Positions 57,721 through 64,000 of a DNA stretch of 64,000 nucleotides are shown piece after piece; the first letter of the stretch is position 1, and each line of letters opens with the position of its first letter. The notes under the pieces were generated by a model, which had not been told where the DNA came from, did no database searches, and saw nothing but the letters and a program-made list of their open reading frames with translations. Source of the DNA: Centrapalus pauciflorus (taxonomy: Eukaryota; Streptophyta; Magnoliopsida; Asterales; Asteraceae); the NCBI GenBank assembly GCA_020465985.1, contig JAANYP010001190.1, positions 62,001-126,000 of the forward strand, in the 5' to 3' direction. The translations under genes and the position numbers were made by a program.

Positions 57721-59593
57721 AAAAAAAATATCTCCCCCTTCTTGTAATCAAGGCTTGTATTCTACTAAAGTCTTTGGATCTAAACTCTGATCTCTGATCT
57801 CTGAACTTTTGAAGTATATCATTGATCTTCTTCTGATGACTCTCCCCTTAAATGTTTCAGATTGGTGGCTCTCCACTTGCGTTTAGTAGGTCTTTCAAAA
57901 CATTTCAACTCTTTTCAGAACATTCTCCCCCTCATGATGATCATGAGAATTATGATCATCATGTAATCACTTCAGCTCTCCCCTTCAAATGAACAACCTC
58001 AATGTGTCTTCAAATCTTCTTTCTTTGTCGAAGCAGATGATTGTAGACTCAGAAAGAAAATATTACATTTAAGAACATTACAGACCCAGAAGTACTTATC
58101 TCTCTCATGTTACATTCTCAATCCCCTTAATAACAGAATATAAACAGTTACACCATAAAATTTTCCCTCGCCTTCAGAGACAACAAACCAAAAGGATATT
58201 ACAGTGAAGATCATGGCTTTGCAACCTGAATATAAGAAAATGAAACAAATTCAGTTGTAGGTAACATTCCATTTCCACATAGGAGTTCTGTTTGCACAAT
58301 AGACTAAGTCTATGTGACCTACGTTCAGCGCTGGCGTGACGTTAACACTAGTAGGATATCCAAATAATCATCGTGAAATCCTATATCATGAAAGAATCAA
58401 TTATATTTGTTCAGGCTTTGTCTCGGTAGACAAGCTGTTTATAGTCACGCAGACTGTAGACTCCATGTATCCTAAAAGTGTATAACATTAAGCTCTAGGC
58501 TCAAAATGCATCAACTGAAGTCGGAGACCGGAGAGGATGTCTTCCTTGTTTCAATATCAACAATATCCAAATGATATGTCGATAGAGTATGTGATATAAC
58601 TCTGTGTGAATTGAAACAGAAGTCTTTTAAGAGACAACTGAGTAGCTAGGGAGGTTAGGTGCATGCGTCACTGGGTCCATGACGTCTTGTTCAATACCTA
58701 ATTCCAACACATGGAATTTGGTAGCAGATGTAGGAAACCCAGCAGACTGACACGATGTTGGTAGGATTTATCTTTTCTTTTAATCCTTTCTCACCCCTCA
58801 GCTCTCATCATTTTTCAACTGTACTCCCTCCAGCTCACTTTTAGCTCATGATGCACCCCATCTCCTTTCGATAAACCCTTTCATTTGCATTTTATCTATG
58901 CTCGACCCTGCTAGTACCCCATGGTAACTAACACTCCTCAACTAATTGACCTAAGAACCCTTACTCACACAAGCTAAAGTGGTTTGCTCCTTGGGTAGGT
59001 CTTCCGGCTCTGGTTAAGACAATAGGAATATATATGCCCAATCACACATATTGGGCATCATCGGAGTCAGCATGATATCTTGAAGGATATAACAGTTAAG
59101 CTCATGGGGTATTCCAGAAGATGGATGAGAGTTGAATGAAATATCTTGGGAAGTTTGAGATACTGTATGAGAGAACTTTAATAAAAAGTCTGATATTAGA
59201 TTTGAAAATAAATCAGACAATCATGAAAGAATTAGCTTGTATGGGAGAAACTTGATGTATGAGAGACTCAGAATATGTGGGAGAAATCAGAATATTTGAG
59301 AGAATCTCAGGAAGAATGAGATCAAGATCATCACGAAGATTAGATCAATTAATCTTGGTGGAAATTTATTCAATCAAAGAATCAGATTATTCTAACAAAA
59401 CCTTTTAAAGTGTGCATTAGAGTATTCAGAATGCTTACACACTTTTCGTTAAGATGTCATCTTGAAAGTGCATCTGAAACTCCCCCTGCAAGTAAGAACA
59501 GTATCAGTGAAACATAAAATGTTATGAGTGAATTTCAAGAATGAAACTCAAACTGATAAGCATAAAAAGTAGAGAAAATTCGAGAGAAGTCGC
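57721..59593 (-). other. Copia H non-coding region with several PPT-like tracts
   Basis: No supported gene. Read on the minus strand it lies downstream of the copia H gag fragment. It contains five G-rich purine tracts of AAGGGGGAG type (plus-strand CTCCCC at about 57736, 57842, 57926, 57979 and 59483) and a GAGAGA-rich stretch near 59150-59330. The pol gene expected after gag is absent. Confidence 0.5.
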
Positions 59594-59945
59594 GTAAACA
59601 TGGGTTCTAAACTTGGTGTTTAGAAACCATCTAAACATGAAAGATCGGGTTCTGATCTGTCATGATGTAGAAGTCATTGCTTTGAAGTACGGGTTCCACT
59701 TGGAAGTAAGTAGTAGCCATTGCTTTGAAGATCAGGTCCTGAACTGAGTGATCAGAAGCCTTTATATTAAAGTCTGGGTTCCAGTCTGAAGTGATCTGAA
59801 AACCATCTCATTGAAGTCCGGGTTCCAGTCTGAAGTGATCTGAAAACCATTTCATTGAAGTCCGGGTTCCAGTCTGAAGAGATCTGAAAACCATTTCATT
59901 GAAGTCCGGGTTCCAGTCTCAAGAGATCTGAAAACCATTTAACCT
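59594..59945. repeat. Tandem array of 42-45-bp units
   Basis: About eight units. The last four start at 59770, 59814, 59858 and 59902 with an exact 44-base period and read close to AAGTCCGGGTTCCAGTCTGA followed by AGTGATCTGAAAACCATTTC. The upstream units (from about 59594) are much more diverged but keep GGGTTC and the AACCAT/GCCATT ending. Confidence 0.9.
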
Positions 59946-59959
59946 GCAAAAAAAAAAAA

Positions 59960-61261
59960 TTAAACCACTTTTTGTACCCATCGAAAGATGGGTCCTTTCT
60001 TGTTAGATTTAGGATTTCCATCGTCATGTAACAACAAAACAGTAGGAATCCATTTATCATTCGACACAGGTTTAGATGCAAACCTTTTGGCACCCATTTG
60101 TATATATGGGACCACCTGATTTTGAAACAACCTTAGGTAATGGAACAACCTTTGGCTTGGGTGACTTTGGAAATGCCTTAGGCTTGGCCTTTGGCGATGG
60201 TTTTTCCAATTTGTCAGGCGGTGATGAGGCATGCACTTTTGTTTTCTTAGATTGGCGGCGTTTCCGTTTTTCAGGATAAGGTACAAACTTAGTCATTTCA
60301 GGAACAGCACGCCGAAAGCTTTTTGGACATAATTGAAACAGATTGCAAAAAGAGTATTTCAAAGGATTACTAGCAACATCCTTTCCAGGCACACTAGCAC
60401 TACTATCGATTTTCACAAAAGATTCAGGCATGACTGCCTTTTTCACAAAGAAACTTTGAAAATCAAGAGGTGTTACTTTAGGAATCCTTCTTGCATGATC
60501 TGTAGGAACAAAACAATGAGAGTTCGTACGTTTGGAAGACTTAGACTTTGAAAAATTTTCTTTTCATTGGTGAGTGGGTTTCTTGGAAGACTTAGATTGA
60601 CTCCGAGTCTTCTTTGAAACCTCATCTTTGGAAGATTTGGAGCACTCACATTTACAACTGACAGAAGAAACTTCAACCTTGGCTTTACCTTTTTCAGATG
60701 ATGTGAGATGGAGTTTTGTAGGATAAGAAACCTTTGAATCCTTTAAATGAGAATTTAACCTTTCTGAAACTGTGTCAAGCTTTTCTTTGTAGATGGTTAA
60801 TTCTACATTTTGTTCAAAACTTTGATTTGCCAATTTTTCCTCACTCTTGAGAAGAGCTTCTTGATAATCAAGAGCTTTCTTTCGAGTTGTCTTTAATTCC
60901 TTTTCTAAAACAGTAATTTGATGTTGAAGAACTTTTGGAGGAATGTAAAGGTGGGGGATTGGTTTTACAGGTTCAGCTTTCATTTCAGCTTCTGAATAAC
61001 TAGACAAAGTCTTCCTCTAGAGTAGGTACTCTATAGGGATAACTCTCGTTTAACTCATCATATTTGAAAGACATTTCTTTTTCTTTGTTTTCAATTCGTT
61101 TCTCATCCTCTTGGGTTAAAATTTCTTCCGATGATTGATAAACGAAAGATTTCAACCCAGCAGCCATATATCTCATGTCATAAAAAAATAGGTAAAACTT
61201 GTTGAACCTTTTCAAAGTACTTAAGATTTTTAAAACCAATTCCTTGTTTGGAATGATAAAA
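59960..61261 (-). pseudogene. gag: Copia H Gag, C-terminal two thirds, broken
   Basis: Minus strand from the copia-3 border: IIPNKELVLKILSTLKRFNK (end of the copia Gag core), an acidic linker, a coiled coil (VLQHQITVLEKELKTTRKKA ... LDTVSERLNSHL), CKCECSKSS and a basic tail with KRKRRQSKKTKVHASSPPDK and a Pro/Lys-rich run, ending near two GPIxxxxxQKV units. Stops or shifts occur at about 61010, 60565 and 60080. The N-terminus is cut off by the insertion of copia-3 at 61261. No protease follows; the tandem array starts instead. Confidence 0.75.
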
Positions 61262-61924
61262 TGTTGGGAAATATTCTAAGTAGTTCAAACTGTTAGTTAG
61301 ACTTCTCAGACTGTTAGTAGAATTTCTATGTAAGTACAAAGTTCATGCTGTTAGCTGAAGAAGTTCGAGCTGCTAGTATAAAAGTTCATGCTGCCAAAGT
61401 AATTTCACTCAAGCTGCTCTGCTCAAGCTGCTAAGAGATTCAAGCTGCTCAACAGTTTCATAAACATAAAGTGCTGATATTCAGGAAAAGATATTTACAC
61501 GAAGATTTTAGCATATCTACTATCAGAGAAGTCAGAGTCCTTCAAGGAAACAAATCAGAAAGCATTATAAATACATAGAATAGGTTTTTCTATTGTAATC
61601 AAGTTTCTGCATATTCAAGTTTGTAATTGTTTTTTGTTTAAGTTTTCATAAGCCTCTAAGGTTGTAAAACCCTAAGAACAATTTGTGTTCTTCGTCTAAT
61701 CAAACAGATTAGAGGTGATTGTAATCATTCTGATTCAGCAATACAAGCAGTTTTTGATTATTCCTTGTGTTTATTTGTTATTGATTCTGAAAGCTTTTAT
61801 TGAAATAATTAAGTGTTATTCCGCAAACTTCTTAATTAGACTTTGATTTAATACAAGATTATTGATTTATACTCTGATCAATTCAAATCAGTTAATATTA
61901 GGTAGTTAAGTTTTGATCCTGACA
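61262..61924 (+). repeat. Copia-3 5' LTR (663 bp)
   Basis: It starts TGTTGGGAAATATTC and ends TTTGATCCTGACA. It carries eight TTCAAGCTGCTAG-like words at 61285-61455. The stretch TATAAATACATAGAATAGG near 61565 is a plausible TATA region. Confidence 0.92.
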
Positions 61925-61926
61925 AG

Positions 61927-61938
61927 TGGTATCAGAGC
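61927..61938 (+). other. Primer binding site of copia-3 (tRNA-iMet)
   Basis: TGGTATCAGAGC lies two bases after the LTR end. Confidence 0.93.
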
Positions 61939-61999
61939 CACAGGTCGTTCTTTGTTTTTCAAAGTCGAAAGCTTTCTTTTAAACTTTTAATCTTTTGCA

Positions 62000-62708
62000 A
62001 TGGAATTTGGTAATAGCATCAGTGGATCTGGGCAAGGACTTAAAGTGCCTATGCTAAAGCCACTGAGTTAGAGATGTGGAAACTCAGGATTCAACAGCAT
62101 ATTCAATTCATTGATTATGCCATATGGGAAGCTGTTGAATTTCGTCCTGTAGTTGATCCAGAACTTGATGATAAGGGAAAACCCGTCAAAACTCCTCTAA
62201 AAACTGAACTTGAAAGAAATGCTAGAATGAATGAAGTGAAAGCTCTTACACTTCTACAAATAGCCATTCCTAATGCTTATCAACATTAGTTCAAAAAGTT
62301 TTATACTGCTCATTCTCTTGGATTGCTTTAGAGAAAAGATTTGCTGGTAATGCCAGTACCAAGAGAAATCAAAATGATCTTTTGAAACAGCAGTATGAGA
62401 ACTTTTCTGGTGGCAAGAATGAAAATCTTACTCAAATTTTTGACAGGTTCAACAAACTGATAAGTGAATTGGAAAGTGCAAAAGTCAGCTTGGATCAAGA
62501 TGAGGTCAACAGAAAATTTCTTAGATCTCTTGGAGAAGAATGGACAGTTTATGCTGCTCAATGTAGAACAAAAGACACTCTTGATGAAATAGAACTGGAT
62601 GATCTGTACAACAGTTTGAGAATGTTTTAGACTGAGATTGACACTAAAAAGAAATCTCTTTCTTATAATCACAATACTGCTCTTCTATCATCTGAAAAAT
62701 CTAATTGA
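62000..62708 (+). pseudogene. gag: Copia-3 Gag N-terminal part, with frameshifts and stops
   Basis: The ATG at 62000 starts MEFGNSISGSGQGLK. A shift near 62045 leads to ELEMWKLRIQQHIQFIDYAI, the copia Gag DUF4219/UBN2-like region. TAG at 62287-62289 and another shift near 62325 precede KQQYENFSGGKNENLTQIF and FDRFNKLISELESAKVSLDQ. Stops follow at 62628-62630 and about 62706. Gag would assemble the particle, but this copy's N-terminal half is broken. Confidence 0.87.
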
Positions 62709-64000
62709 AGTGATTCCTTTTCAGGTGGTGATGGTAACTCTACTGAAGCTCACTATGAGGCTTTTGTTGCCAATGATGGACTGTTTGCTCTAAATGCTGA
62801 AGATCTAGAACAGATTCATCTAGATGATCTAGTGGAGATGGATCTAAAATGGCAACATGCAATGCTGACCATGAGGGCCAAAAGGTTTCTGAAAAGAACT
62901 GGCAGAACCACCTTTCCAGCCAGAGTAGAAGGCAAACCAGCTTTTGATAAGTCAAAAGTTGAATGTTTTAAATGTCACAAACTTGGTCACTTTGCTAGAG
63001 AATGCAGATCTCAAGGTCAACAGTCATCAAGGCCTCAGCAGACCAATCAGGTCTCATCATCACAAGCACTTGTCTCTCAAGAAGACAATGTGTTTGACTG
63101 GAGTGATCAGACAGAAGAAGAGTTTCAAAATCAAGCTCTAATGGCAGAAACATCAAATGTCTCCTCCACTGAATTACCATCTGAGGTAAATTCTAAACTT
63201 TGCTCTCAAACATGCAAAAATATGGTTAAAAAGTACAGAGATCATAATGAGAGCATGTGTAAAACTCTAGCTAAGATGGAAGAAAGGAGATATGAATACA
63301 TGCAAGTAATAGAATATCTTGAAAAACAGATCAATGACTATAAGGATAATGAGATTCAAATGGGACATGATAGAACATATCATGAGTGGGAGAAAAAGGA
63401 GCTAAATAAGAAAATAGAATCCCTAAATAAAAAGGTAGAAGAGACTGAACAAAAGGTGTTAGAGGCTAATAAGAAACTAGAATCTGTCAATATAGATCTA
63501 GGTAACTTTAAATTGGCAAATCAAAAGCTGGAACACCTAATGGAAGTCCAATTTAAAGACAGGGTAAAATCTCAGGTTAATCCCAAAGAAGGTATAGGAT
63601 ACAGAGCTACTCCACCCCCATACAACAACAAATACATTCATCCAATGAGTGAGGTTGCTGATAGGCTTCTCAATGAACCATTAGATGAGTCTATGACTAC
63701 TGTAGATCCTGTCCTTGATAACAAAACTGAATCTAAAGAAGATCAGATTCAAAATAGAGACTGTGAGTGCACAGCAGTTGAGAAAGAACACAAAACAATG
63801 AGTGCACCTATAGAAATCCAAGTCCCCAATAAGAAAGGAAAGGAGAAGATGAGTGTGTGCAATGCTGCTTCACAGGTTTCTGTACCTTCTAACTGTAACA
63901 CTGCATCTTCTTCAAAGAATAATAGAAAGGGTAAAAATGTTCCAGTCTGCACATGCCAAAAGCATGGTGTCCAAAAGTTTCCCAAACAACAGCAGGTAAG
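62709..64000 (+). CDS. gag: Copia-3 Gag C-terminal part, open to the window edge
   Basis: The frame is open for 430 codons with no stop and runs off the window. It holds DLVEMDLKWQHAMLTMRAKR, a CX2CX4HX4C knuckle CFKCHKLGHFAREC (62964-63005), DNVFDWSDQTEEEF, a long coiled coil (63200-63560, KKIESLNKKVEETEQKVLEA), then GIGYRATPPPYNNKYIHPM and a Cys/Lys-rich end. Copia-2 Gag has the same order (DDLEEMDLKWQLAMVTQRVK, knuckle, coiled coil, PPPFNANYVP), so this is a Sirevirus-type Gag. The upstream half of the same gene is broken. Confidence 0.85.

Larger units (their letters stand above)
61262..64000 (+). mobile_element. Copia-3: 5' part of an element of the copia-1 family, continuing past the window
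   Basis: 5' LTR 61262-61924, PBS 61927, gag from 62000, open to the last base. The first 250 bp of the LTR match the copia-1 3' LTR closely, including the CAAGCTGCT words. It is inserted in the gag of copia H. Pol lies outside the window. Confidence 0.92.

Noticed and set aside
59770..59945. CRISPR-like array
   Set aside because: The 44-bp units are contiguous with no unique spacers, and the sequence is clearly plant. It is a minisatellite.
60076..60279. Plus-strand Gly/Phe-rich frame
   Set aside because: Shadow of the minus-strand Pro/Lys-rich tail of copia H Gag.

Overview
This window looks like repeat-rich intergenic DNA of a flowering plant, almost entirely nested LTR retrotransposons in several states of decay. 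Evidence: Ty1/copia Sirevirus-type elements with an envelope-like ORF after pol, chromodomain-bearing Ty3/gypsy elements, tRNA-iMet primer binding sites (TGGTATCAGAGC), a Helitron fragment, a Tourist-like MITE and long (TA)n tracts. I found no host gene, tRNA, rRNA or CRISPR. The accessory acidic ORF before gag in one gypsy family and the accessory ORF on the minus strand recall elements of asterids, perhaps Asteraceae. That is a low-confidence impression from memory.

Layout from left to right. (1) 1-7961: 3' part of a + strand Sirevirus-like element (copia-1) with pol, an envelope-like ORF split by a minus-strand solo gypsy LTR (3643-5992, perfect GATAG duplication), and a truncated 3' LTR. 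(2) 7962-21504: a Sirevirus with both LTRs (copia-2), with gag, protease-integrase, a ruined RT/RNase H and a long open envelope-like ORF. Its two flanks belong to different elements. (3) 21505-29152: gypsy B, a chromovirus lacking its 5' LTR. (4) 29153-30179: LTR fragment G. (5) 30180-31500: Helitron fragment, minus strand. (6) 31508-47764: remains of minus-strand element I (LTR, PPT, accessory ORF), split by LTR F (32361-46509), which itself holds a Tourist MITE, complete gypsy A (35180-45621, TAAAT duplication) and solo LTR E'. The 5' LTR of gypsy A carries a further TIR element. (7) 47765-57110: minus-strand LTR D split by gypsy C (47843-55498), a deletion derivative of the B family. (8) 57111-57720: an E-family LTR lying between a PPT and a PBS. 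(9) 57721-61261: minus-strand copia H remnant with gag, a 44-bp tandem array and several PPT-like tracts. (10) 61262-64000: 5' part of copia-3, same family as copia-1, running off the window.

Within each element the parts follow the usual retrotransposon cycle: the LTR drives and terminates transcription, the PBS and PPT prime reverse transcription, Gag packages the RNA, and PR, RT, RNase H and IN mature, copy and integrate it. Most copies are broken by stops, frameshifts and deletions. The least damaged reading frames are copia-1 pol, copia-2 PR-IN, the copia-2 envelope-like ORF and the right part of copia-3 gag.

The most unusual signals are non-coding. Unrelated LTR families each carry their own amplified short, often palindromic word: TTCGAATCT in copia-2, CAAGCTGCT in copia-1/3, CCGAATTCGG in gypsy A and GAGACTT...AAGTCTC hairpins in LTR F. 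Copia-2 also has branch-point-like CTAAC plus TGTGCAG signals just before pol and before the envelope-like ORF, suggesting spliced subgenomic RNAs.
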